6,059 nucleotides of DNA from an uncultured Prevotella sp. (GTDB taxonomy: Bacteria > Bacteroidota > Bacteroidia > Bacteroidales > Bacteroidaceae), in the NCBI GenBank assembly GCA_945827565.1, contig CALZNR010000094.1, positions 1 through 6,059 of the forward strand, given 5' to 3'. The notes beneath the pieces are model-generated. The model was not told the DNA's origin and made no database searches. It was given only the letters and a program-made list of their open reading frames with translations. A program made the position numbers and the translations under genes. This document shows, piece after piece, positions 1 through 6,059 of this stretch; position 1 is the stretch's first letter, and each line of letters begins with the position of its first letter.

Positions 1-135
1 GTTGGCTGGCTGTATGACCTGCAGGTGGGCTTTCACCTTTTCAGGTTTGTTGTCAGTGCGCTTTATCTGCTCTGCGGCAAATGCCATTCCGCTGGCCAGG
101 AGCAGTGTGATTATAGCAAACTTGCTTGTCTTCAT
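1..135 (-). CDS. Exported protein of unknown function, N-terminal fragment (runs off left end)
   Basis: An ATG at 133-135 opens a frame that stays open for 45 codons to the window edge, so the gene continues beyond position 1. The product starts MKTSKF, followed by a hydrophobic stretch (AIITLLLASGMAFA) and a signal peptidase I type AFA|A site after about residue 20. The visible mature part (starting AEQIKRTDNK) is short, charged and Lys-rich. There is no lipobox cysteine, so this looks like a Sec-exported periplasmic or secreted protein and not a lipoprotein. An in-frame TAA at 172-174 limits any upstream extension; a GTG at 169-171 is possible but would bury the signal peptide. The leader is A-rich (AAGAAACGGAAT before ATG), as is common in Bacteroidota. 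It lies 48 bases after the protease stop on the same strand with no terminator hairpin between, so co-transcription is likely. I do not recognise the family. Confidence 0.8.
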   Translation of the reverse strand, partial: MKTSKFAIITLLLASGMAFAAEQIKRTDNKPEKVKAHLQVIQPAN

Positions 136-183
136 ATTCCGTTTCTTAATGCGTGTATTTGTGTCAGTCACTTATGCGGATGC

Positions 184-3100
184 CTATCTCAGCACCGCTT
201 TGGTGGTGTATGTTTTTCCCTCTCTCTCAATTTGTACTATCACCATGCCTGTGGTGGCACCGGCGTTGAGTTGCAGGCTGCCATGGTGTGTGTGGGTGTC
301 TATCAGGGTAAGTCCTGATGCGGTCACCACCCTCACGTGGTCGCCCTGTTGCAGCTTGCTGATGGTCAGGTTGCCCTTGCTCACACCGAGGCGTATGTCG
401 CTATCCTCCACCACGCTCTCTATGGCAGCGGTGGCGGCGTCGTAGTACAGATAGTTCGACTCGTCGTAGAACAGGATGCCGTCGCCGGCGATGACCCATG
501 CTGCATACTTGCCGCTGTTAAACTCTCCCGGGGTCTTGGCGTTGATGTCAATATTGGTGTTTTTCACCGAGCCTTCTGTCAGCAGTTCAAGCACCTTGCC
601 CTTGTAGTACGAGATGTACAGATAGCCTATCTTGGCGTTGCGCCCTCCGTTGTTCATGGTGAAGCGCATCTTCTTGTAGCCTTTGTTTTCGATATAGGGC
701 TTCCAGTCGTATTGGGTTCCCTCGGCGTCGTAGGTGTTGACGGTGATTTTTGGTCCCACGATGCTCCATCTCTCCCCGTCGGTAGTGCCCTCGATGGTCA
801 GTTCCGACTTGCCGAAGGGGCCCGAAGAGGTTACCATGAAGTTCATGTCTATCAGTCCCTCCTCTACGGTGCTTAGGGTCACACTGCCCGAACCCATGAA
901 GTTGATACTGCCTGCGTTCACCTCCACGTCGCCCTCAATGCGTTCGTACATCTGCAGTGGCACAAAGTGTCCGTACAGGTTGCGCTCCTCTGTTTCCTTG
1001 GCAAAGCAGAGCCAGTAGGCTTGGGCTCCCTCCACAGGTGTCCATTCAGCATAGAGCACGTCGGGCTGTGCCTGTGTAAACTTGGTCATCCTGGGTGTTT
1101 CCAGTTTGTTCATCAGCATCACGTTCCACAGCCACAGCGATGCGTTGTTTTTCTCTGAACTGCATTGCAGTGCGATGTATATCTCTTTGCCTGCAAACTC
1201 ACTCAGATCCACCTCTTCAAAGATGGCCTCGTAGTTGTAGTCGGCCAGTGAGAAGCGTTTGTACAGCACAAAGTCGTCTATTTTGCTCGATTTGGTAGAT
1301 ACATACACATCCAAATTCTCCATGTAGCCTGCGTCGGCGATGCCTCTGAGGAAGTAGAGCACGCCACGTTCGGGCACCTTCATGCGTGTTTTGCAGATGA
1401 GCCAGTCTTCGGCGTTGTTGTAGTAATCGCCCGAATAGACGGCGGCGCCGGCATCTTTGTCAAAGTCCCAGGTATAGCCGTCCTTGTTGGCATCCACCAC
1501 CTCCCAGCAGTCGGGGTGGTTGTTGGTCCATGAGTCGAAGTTCCAGTTGTAGGGTGCTGTTGCCATGGCACATTCTGTGGCAAAGGGCACGGACGAGCCG
1601 TATATCACCTTGCCTTCTGCGGTGCGTGCGTATGCCCTCACGTTGTAGTTGGCTCCCGGTGTCAGGTCGGTCACCTTCAGTGTCATCTGCTTGGTGTTGT
1701 CCACAGCCTGATGCTTGCCCGATATAGTGGGTTCCTGTTGCAGTCCCCAGCAGAAGCCAGCCTCGGTCACTTGTGTGGTTTTCACATCGAGTGAGGCGTA
1801 GAACACGGCAGAGGTGTCTCTTATGTCATCAGGTGCTTGGGTCTTCACCACATCCCATACGGTGCTGCCGCCAGCCACCTGAAACTTTATCTTGCCCAGT
1901 GTTTCCTGAATATTGGTGATGGGCACATTGGTATTTTTGCCCGCCCAGTTCAGTGCGCTGGGGGTAGAGTAGTCGGTAAACTCTGTGTTGGCACTGCTGC
2001 CTGGATAGGTATCTCCTTCGCGTGAGGTATTGTCGTCAGAGCCATCGGCAGGCACGATATGCATGCAGCGGTGCTTGGCATTGTTGTTAGGTCCGTTCAC
2101 ACTCCAGTATTTTTCCTGCATCTCTGCGGTGTAATCGTAGTGTGTAATCATCAGTCCGTGCGAGGGGATATACTTGTCCCATCCTCGTTGCTGTCGGTTT
2201 TCCAGAATAAACCATTCGCAGCCAGTGCCAGCCTCGCGTTCGGGCTGACAGTCAATATAGCATGCCTCGTTTTTGCCCAGGTAGTCGAGTGTCACATCTT
2301 CTGCTTCTTTTAGTTGTTTCAGTCCGTTGCCTGCAGAGAGCCATCCCATCTGCACACGCTCAAATGCCATGAGATAGGGTGGGGTGCGGCTGCCGTTGTT
2401 GTAGCTGCCCGATGCGTACATGCTGTAACTGCCGGGATCAATGCCGTAGCCCCCCACGTAGTTGTCGGTGTCGTACATGTCTTTCAGTCCCAGCACATGT
2501 CCAAACTCATGTGCAAAGGTGCCTATGCCATCCATGGTGGGTGTGGGGTATTGCAGGTAGGAGCCCACCAGTTCGGCAGAGCATGAGTAGTTATTGATGG
2601 TGATACCGTCTATCTGGAATTTTTCGTCGCCCATGTACCAGCTGTGTGGCCACATGTCGTCATCGTTGCCAGTGGAAGCCTCGCTGTAGCCGGCATAGAT
2701 AATATAGCAGTTGTCCATCAGTCCGTCGCCGTCGTTGTCAAACTGGCTGAAGTCCATGTCGGGGTTGTTCTGTTTGGCCAGCAGGCATGCCTCTTTCACC
2801 ATAGAGCGTGGGTCTTGGTCGCTGCCCGAGTTGTCGTTGGCGGCATAGTAGGCTGTTTCGTGTGCCAGGTTGTAGGGTCCCACCACGTGGAAGTTGGGCA
2901 CGTAGGCTCCCATGGAGTTGTCGGTGTAGTAGTCTTTCACGCTTCCTGTGCCCCCGTTCTCGCTGTAGCCCACCTCGTTGAGCCATGCGTCGAAGTCCTT
3001 GTTCTGAAATTTGAAGGTGCTGTCGGCAAAGTTCACCAGCACCACCAGATACTGGCTCTCGTTGCCGTTGCCCAGTTTGGCTGCCTTCATCTTGCCGCTC

Positions 3101-3507
3101 ACAAGGTTCTTGTTGAGCAGTGTGGCAGGCTGTTTTGGCTGTTTGCCATGCCTTCCTATGTAGTCTTGCTGTATGGCGCTTGCCGTCTTCAGCAATGCCG
3201 TTACGCTTTTTTCCTGTGCGCTTCGCTCCTTCAGGTTATGTGCGCGCTGCGAGGTGATGGTCTTCTTGCCCGTGGTGAAATTATAGTCCACGTAGCAGAA
3301 GAATCCCTCCTTGTCTTTTGCCAGCATATAGCCGTCGAGCGTACTGGTGTAGTGGGAGGCTTCATCGCCATGTATTCTCACCATCAGCGTGGTGCCATCG
3401 GGTTGCATCACCTTTACAGGGTGTGGGTAGGCCTTGATGGCTGCTGCCTGCTGCACAGAGGCGAAGCTTATCAGCAGTGCCAAGGCGAGTTGTTTCACAC
3501 TTCTCAT
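184..3507 (-). CDS. Secreted M6-family (immune inhibitor A-like) zinc metalloprotease with T9SS sorting domain
   Basis: A complete 1107-residue gene with ATG at 3505-3507 and TAG at 184-186. Residues 1-23 are a signal peptide (Lys/Arg start, hydrophobic core, cut near QAAA|IKAY). Residues 24 to about 148 look like the propeptide usual in Bacteroidales M6 proteins (HPVKVMQPDGTT, GDEASHY, DGYMLAKD). The catalytic domain spans about 150-545: a VVLVNFAD strand, an Asp-rich calcium-type loop at 257-265, the zinc motif HEFGHVLGLKD at 333-343 with Glu334 as likely general base, and a probable Met-turn around Met363 (SYSMYASGSY). Residues about 556-645 resemble a Bacteroidota fibronectin-III module (GFCWG, LTPGANYNVRAYA). 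Residues about 650-800 resemble a choice-of-anchor J / cleaved-adhesin module (DGYTWDFD, NNAEDWL). About 801-1020 is beta-rich and unassigned. Residues about 1030-1107 are a T9SS sorting domain. By family knowledge it should be exported as a zymogen and degrade proteins outside the cell; substrates are unknown. A terminator upstream separates it from the preceding gene. Confidence 0.93.
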   Translation of the reverse strand: MRSVKQLALALLISFASVQQAAAIKAYPHPVKVMQPDGTTLMVRIHGDEASHYTSTLDGYMLAKDKEGFFCYVDYNFTTGKKTITSQRAHNLKERSAQEKSVTALLKTASAIQQDYIGRHGKQPKQPATLLNKNLVSGKMKAAKLGNGNESQYLVVLVNFADSTFKFQNKDFDAWLNEVGYSENGGTGSVKDYYTDNSMGAYVPNFHVVGPYNLAHETAYYAANDNSGSDQDPRSMVKEACLLAKQNNPDMDFSQFDNDGDGLMDNCYIIYAGYSEASTGNDDDMWPHSWYMGDEKFQIDGITINNYSCSAELVGSYLQYPTPTMDGIGTFAHEFGHVLGLKDMYDTDNYVGGYGIDPGSYSMYASGSYNNGSRTPPYLMAFERVQMGWLSAGNGLKQLKEAEDVTLDYLGKNEACYIDCQPEREAGTGCEWFILENRQQRGWDKYIPSHGLMITHYDYTAEMQEKYWSVNGPNNNAKHRCMHIVPADGSDDNTSREGDTYPGSSANTEFTDYSTPSALNWAGKNTNVPITNIQETLGKIKFQVAGGSTVWDVVKTQAPDDIRDTSAVFYASLDVKTTQVTEAGFCWGLQQEPTISGKHQAVDNTKQMTLKVTDLTPGANYNVRAYARTAEGKVIYGSSVPFATECAMATAPYNWNFDSWTNNHPDCWEVVDANKDGYTWDFDKDAGAAVYSGDYYNNAEDWLICKTRMKVPERGVLYFLRGIADAGYMENLDVYVSTKSSKIDDFVLYKRFSLADYNYEAIFEEVDLSEFAGKEIYIALQCSSEKNNASLWLWNVMLMNKLETPRMTKFTQAQPDVLYAEWTPVEGAQAYWLCFAKETEERNLYGHFVPLQMYERIEGDVEVNAGSINFMGSGSVTLSTVEEGLIDMNFMVTSSGPFGKSELTIEGTTDGERWSIVGPKITVNTYDAEGTQYDWKPYIENKGYKKMRFTMNNGGRNAKIGYLYISYYKGKVLELLTEGSVKNTNIDINAKTPGEFNSGKYAAWVIAGDGILFYDESNYLYYDAATAAIESVVEDSDIRLGVSKGNLTISKLQQGDHVRVVTASGLTLIDTHTHHGSLQLNAGATTGMVIVQIEREGKTYTTKAVLR
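187..420 (-). other. T9SS C-terminal sorting domain of the M6 protease
   Basis: Residues about 1030-1107 follow the pattern of type A Por-secretion sorting domains: an entry segment (AAIESVVEDSDIRLGVSKG), a central strand (LQQGDHVRVVTASGLTLID), and a final strand pair (TGMVIVQIEREGK, then TYTTKAVLR) ending with the chain. In known T9SS cargo this domain directs passage through the outer-membrane translocon and is then removed, with the protein either released or attached to A-LPS. The central motif is diverged from the textbook form, but overall layout and position at the extreme C-terminus fit. Confidence 0.8.
2479..2511 (-). other. Zinc-binding catalytic motif HExxHxxGxxD of the M6 protease
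   Basis: These bases encode HEFGHVLGLKD, residues 333-343 of the protease. His333 and His337 are the expected zinc ligands and Glu334 the catalytic base. The position that is His in most metzincins is Asp343 here, the usual pattern in M6 peptidases. The following MYD and the later SYSMYASG segment (Met363, probable Met-turn) fit the same fold. All key residues are present, so the enzyme should be active. Confidence 0.92.
2713..2739 (-). other. Probable calcium-binding Asp-rich loop in the protease
   Basis: The codons give DNDGDGLMD (residues 257-265), an EF-hand or dockerin-like DxDxDG loop that sits about 70 residues before the zinc motif, followed by the hydrophobic strand CYIIYAGY. M6 catalytic domains often carry such a calcium site, which would stabilise the enzyme outside the cell. 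Calcium binding is inferred from the acidic spacing only. Confidence 0.65.
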
Positions 3508-3524
3508 TTCTTTCTTTTGTTTTG

Positions 3525-3530
3525 ATTATA
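3525..3530 (-). promoter_or_regulatory. Possible -10-like element upstream of the protease gene
   Basis: On the minus strand TATAAT ends 17 bases before the protease ATG, in the short AT-rich stretch between that start and the upstream terminator. The terminator implies that a promoter must lie between about 3508 and 3567. I see no TTTG at the -33 position expected for Bacteroidota sigma-ABfr promoters, no good TAnnTTTG and no TTGACA, and the leader would be only about a dozen bases. The ribosome-binding region is A-rich (CAAAAGAAAGAA before ATG) and has no strong Shine-Dalgarno match. This is a weak candidate only. Confidence 0.2.
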
Positions 3531-3567
3531 GATGGGCTTTGGATGCCCTTGTTCTGTTTACTATGTC

Positions 3568-3610
3568 AAAAAGGGATTGTATCAGAAGACAGCCTCTTCG
3601 ATACAATCCC
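3568..3610 (-). terminator. Rho-independent terminator of the repeat-protein gene
   Basis: On the minus strand GGGATTGTATC (3610-3600) pairs perfectly over 11 bases with GATACAATCCC (3583-3573). An inner 5-base stem (GAAGA/TCTTC, 3599-3595 with 3589-3585) continues it after one bulged base at 3584 and leaves a 5-base loop (3590-3594). Five T residues follow at once (3572-3568 on the minus strand). It lies 76 bases after the TGA of the repeat-protein gene and ends 60 bases before the protease ATG. The plus-strand side has no T run, so it acts in one direction. It should end transcription of the upstream gene and separate it from the protease gene. Confidence 0.9.
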
Positions 3611-3686
3611 CTCCAATTACATGCTATGCAGTGCTGTGTAGGTCATTGTTCAGTTTAACTTTCTGTGGGCATAGGTTGCCTTCACA

Positions 3687-3899
3687 TCATTTCACCATCA
3701 CCTTATAGGTCTTGCCGTTGGTCTTTATCAGGTGGATGCCCTTGCTCAGCACGGCGGTGCCGTTCTGTTTCACAGTGGCAGTGCGCATACCTGTCAGGCT
3801 ATACACCTCGGCAGAGCTATTGCCGGTGAGTTGCATCACATTGCCTGTGAGCTGCATGTTGCTGTCGGTGCCAATGGTGTTGATGCTTGTATCTACATT
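3687..3899 (-). other. T9SS C-terminal sorting domain of the repeat protein
   Basis: The last 70 or so residues hold a linker (TNVDTSINTIGTDSN) and then a classic type A sorting domain: AEVYSLTGMRTATVKQ, followed by LSKGIHLIKTNGKTYKVMVK at the extreme end. The VYSLTG, KGIHLI and GKTYKVMVK elements match the pattern shared by Porphyromonas, Prevotella and Tannerella T9SS cargo. It is closer to the canonical form than the sorting domain of the neighbouring protease. Confidence 0.92.
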
Positions 3900-6013
3900 G
3901 GTTCCCTCGATGTATATCTCTCCACCGCCGTAGTTGTTGCTGATGGCATAGTAGTAGGTGCCGGCTTCGGTGACGTCGATGGTGGCGGTATATTCATTGA
4001 GTGGAGTGTAGTCGGGTGCCGGACCGTAGTTGCTGCCATAGACATACAGCCAGGTTGCAAGTTGCTGTGCGTTTTCCAGTCCTTGATACATGTTGCCGCC
4101 GAAGTAGCTGCTGCTCTTGATGGTGGTGGTGCCTGCTTTCAGGTTCATCTTCACCCATACGGGCTGTGCAGAGGTGCCTTCCACGATGGCGTGTTTCTTC
4201 TTGTCGCTCAGGTCTATGGCGGTAGCTGCAGATTCTCCTTCGCCAGCCTCGCTCTCTTCAAAAGTCACGTTGGCGTCGCTGGTCTCGGCAAATCCTGTGA
4301 TGTTTACATACACGGCGTCGCCGGCTGTCACGTCAAAGCGGTAGGAGTAGTTGATGATGTTGTCGTTGTATTCGGGCGCAAGGTTCTGCATGTAGCCGTT
4401 GTTGATGCAGTACTGGATGGAAGCCAGATAGTTGTATATCAGCGAGCTGCTCACTTTCAGTTTGCCTGTGTTCTTCACGTTGTATTTTATCCACAGGTTG
4501 GTCAGCGATTGTTTTGCAAGGTCAAAGGTGCTGCCTTCCACGGCGATGGCCAGCTCTTTGGTCTCGCCCTGCTCAAAGGCTTTCTCTGCCAGCACAAACA
4601 CGTCATCCTTCTTGCCGCCGTCCACACGGATAAAGTAACTCTGTCCGGCTTCTCCGTGGATAATGTTATCCACACCGCTCTTGAAGTTGGTGTGATTTCC
4701 GTCGTAGCTGTTGGTGCTCTTGGGGAAGGTGATGGTCATGTCGGCTGTTCCAGTAATCACCAGTTTGCCAGTGCTCTTCATGGTGTAGATGTAGTAGCGG
4801 GTGTCGCTGGCATCCAGGGTGTTGTTGCCCTGCACAGCCACGATGGGATTGGTTATCTCATCGCCTGCCTTCACTGCTTCAATCTCCACGTTGAGTGTCA
4901 CTGCCTTACCCTCGGCATTGTCTAAGCGCAGAGTATATTCAGTGTCTGTGGTGCTTGCAGCCAGCAGATACTTCACCTTGGTGTTGCTCGAAGCTGCATA
5001 GTAGGCCTGTCCCTTGGGATAGATGTTCATCTTGGAGTTGCTGTTGGCAAATGTGGTGGCGGGTGCTGCGGTGAGATAGCCCGTTTTGCCTGCGGGTATG
5101 GTGATGTTCCAATAGAAGGTGGTGGCGGTGGTGCTGGTCACGGCGGTGCCGGCATCGCTCATTGTCACGTTCACAGGATTCTCTTCCTGTTCACCGGGGT
5201 TGTAGCTGTTCTCGCTCACCTCTATGGTCTGCTCCTCGTCGGTAGAGGTTACCTTGCTCACCAATATATAATAGGTGTCAGAGGTGCTGGTGACCTCAAA
5301 ACTTACGTTGAAGCTACCCTTTTCCGACTGTGCAAAGTAGTTGTTGTAGTTCACGTTGCTCTTGCCATTGAACACCTTTACGTTGCCGCCAGTCAGTGTT
5401 TCGCTGCTGCTCAGTGTCACGTAGCCGGGTACAGAGGCCTTGTAGGTGTAGTAATAGTCGCCAAAGCCTGCGGGCACCTTGTTGCTGCCCGCTTTCAGTT
5501 CGAAGGGCATGTCGAGAGAGCCCTCGGTGGCTGTTTCCACACTTACGTTTGAGAGATAGATGGGGGTGTAGTTCGTCAGTTTCAGGGTATAGGTTTCACC
5601 GGCAGCCACTGCCTGCTTCATTTGATAGCCATTGGCGGTATATTCAAAGGATGCGGAAGACCCGTTGAATTCTGCCTGCTGCACGTAAGACGACGACAGC
5701 AGGTTGAGCACGCCTGCCTTGGTGGCAGTGTAGGTGGCATAATAGGTAAACATGTTGTAACTGCCCGAGGTGGCATATACAGGACCCACATAGGCAGTCT
5801 TCTCGTCTTCCAGCACCACAGGGTCTTCGGCGGTGGCACCCTTGCCAATTCCTGTCACATTGTCCACGAGTGTGGCGGTGAGTTTCAGGTTGAGGCTTGT
5901 AGCGCCGTATGTGCTGCCGCCCAAGGCGATATACACCGTTTTGCCAGCCTTCACTGGATAGAGAGTATTGGGATAGGCGAGCTGGGCATTGTTCAGTTTC
6001 AGTGTGTCAAAGC
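3687..6013 (-). CDS. Large repeat-rich surface or secreted protein with T9SS sorting domain, 5' end missing
   Basis: The frame ends at TGA (3687-3689) and stays open to the last genomic base at 6013, giving at least 774 residues. The GTG at 5952-5954, where an automatic call would start, is an internal Val: 19 sensible in-frame codons precede it (FDTLKLNNAQ, LAYPNTLYP), and the only upstream stop lies in adapter sequence. The product is rich in Thr, Ser, Asn, Gly, Ala and Tyr, very poor in Arg and has a single Cys, as in extracellular beta proteins. It consists of about six full and one partial repeat of 95-120 residues, each with a YYxYxAxxxGxL strand and a later V(T)AGxxYxI/L strand, resembling the bacterial pre-peptidase C-terminal (PPC-like) beta-sandwich fold. 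It ends in a T9SS sorting domain (VYSLTGMR, SKGIHLIKTNGKTYKVMVK). No catalytic motif is visible, but one could lie in the missing N-terminal part. An adhesive or structural role is inference. Confidence 0.88.
3820..3857 (-). repeat. 21-base in-frame tandem duplication next to the sorting domain
   Basis: Two imperfect copies with a 21-base period (the 17 bases at 3820-3836 and at 3841-3857 differ at two positions) encode MQLTGN-V-MQLTGN in the linker just before the core of the sorting domain. Seven-residue spacing keeps the frame. It looks like a slippage or small duplication event. Confidence 0.8.
3900..6013 (-). repeat. Array of diverged ~100-residue beta-sandwich protein repeats
   Basis: Approximate units by position: a cut-off one at 5847-6013, then 5535-5846, 5208-5534, 4875-5207, 4587-4874, 4254-4586 and 3900-4253. 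Recurrent marks are a small-residue or Pro opening (GSLDMPFEL, GDEITNPIV, GESAATAIDL), a Tyr-rich strand running into a Gly turn (YYTYKASVPGYVTL, YYIYTMKSTGKLVI, WIKYNVKNTGKLKV, WVKMNLKAGTTTI), and a late strand (AAGETYTLKL, EAGQSYFIRV, TAGDAVYVNI, EAGTYYYAIS). The similarity is at protein level and weak; the DNA is not repetitive. Unit boundaries are estimates and the repeat of 4875-5207 fits least well. Confidence 0.55.
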
Positions 6014-6059
6014 CTGTCTCTTATACACATCTGACGCTGCCGACGATATGCAGTGTGTA
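6014..6059. other. Illumina Nextera adapter sequence, not genomic
   Basis: Positions 6014-6032 are the 19-base Tn5 mosaic end used in tagmentation kits (CTGTCTCTTATACACATCT). Positions 6033-6046 (GACGCTGCCGACGA) are the Nextera read-1 side adapter in reverse complement. Positions 6047-6054 (TATGCAGT) have the place and length of an i5 index; its complement ACTGCATA matches a standard index as I recall. The last five bases GTGTA match the start of the P5 tail. The run of matches in the right order leaves little doubt. True genome sequence ends at 6013, give or take a base or two that the adapter could share by chance. Confidence 0.97.

Noticed and set aside
2..445. A 147-codon plus-strand frame at the left end
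   Set aside because: It overlaps two minus-strand genes with coherent signal-peptide and sorting-domain sequences; its Leu/Ser/Val-rich translation is a reverse-frame shadow.
2644..3525. A 293-codon open frame on the plus strand, antisense to the protease N-terminal half
   Set aside because: It is antisense to signal peptide, propeptide and catalytic coding sequence with clear family motifs. Its translation is a Val/His/Gly-rich shadow without domain features or its own leader.
3573..3610. Inverted repeat as an IS terminal repeat, attachment site or operator
   Set aside because: Stem, small loop and immediate T run in the direction of the upstream gene fit an intrinsic terminator; there is no flanking transposase or target-site duplication.
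3611..3686. Stretch between the repeat-protein stop and the terminator, checked for a small gene or RNA
   Set aside because: No start with a useful frame, no strong hairpin and no recognisable RNA motif; it is best read as an ordinary 3' untranslated region.
3732..4925. A 397-codon open frame on the plus strand, antisense to the repeat-protein gene
   Set aside because: It lies fully inside a well-supported minus-strand gene, its product is a His/Val/Gly/Cys-rich string with no recognisable motif, and such frames arise when the sense gene rarely uses codons that read as stops in reverse (TTA, CTA, TCA).
6014..6032. Tn5 mosaic end as evidence of a transposon insertion
   Set aside because: The 19-base end is followed directly by Nextera adapter, index and P5 bases, not by transposase or IS50 sequence, so it is library preparation sequence.

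Overview
The window looks like the end of an assembled contig from a Bacteroidota genome, most likely Prevotellaceae (Prevotella in the broad sense). The reasons are two large secreted proteins with type IX secretion (T9SS) C-terminal sorting domains, an M6-type metalloprotease with the propeptide and accessory modules common in oral and gut Bacteroidales, A-rich leaders instead of strong Shine-Dalgarno sites, and roughly balanced GC. Family and taxon calls come from pattern recognition without a database search.

All genes lie on the minus strand, so transcription runs from high to low coordinates. Positions 3687-6013 hold the 3' part of a large surface or secreted protein built from about six complete and one cut-off beta-rich repeats of roughly 100 residues, ending in a T9SS sorting domain. 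Its start is off the contig. A strong intrinsic terminator (3568-3610) follows it. Positions 184-3507 encode a complete 1107-residue M6-family zinc metalloprotease with signal peptide, propeptide, catalytic domain, fibronectin-III-like module, choice-of-anchor-J-like module, a further beta-rich region and a T9SS sorting domain. After a 48-base gap without a terminator, a third gene begins at 135 and runs off the left end; only its signal peptide and a short mature N-terminus are visible.

The common theme is export to the cell surface or medium: an adhesin-like repeat protein, a secreted protease, and a further exported protein probably co-transcribed with the protease. The terminator suggests that the protease gene starts its own transcription unit.

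The last 46 bases (6014-6059) are not genomic. They match the Illumina Nextera transposase adapter, followed by an 8-base index and the start of the P5 sequence. They place a false stop codon upstream of the repeat-protein gene. I found no RNA gene, CRISPR array, mobile element or undescribed system; the plus strand holds only long shadow reading frames.
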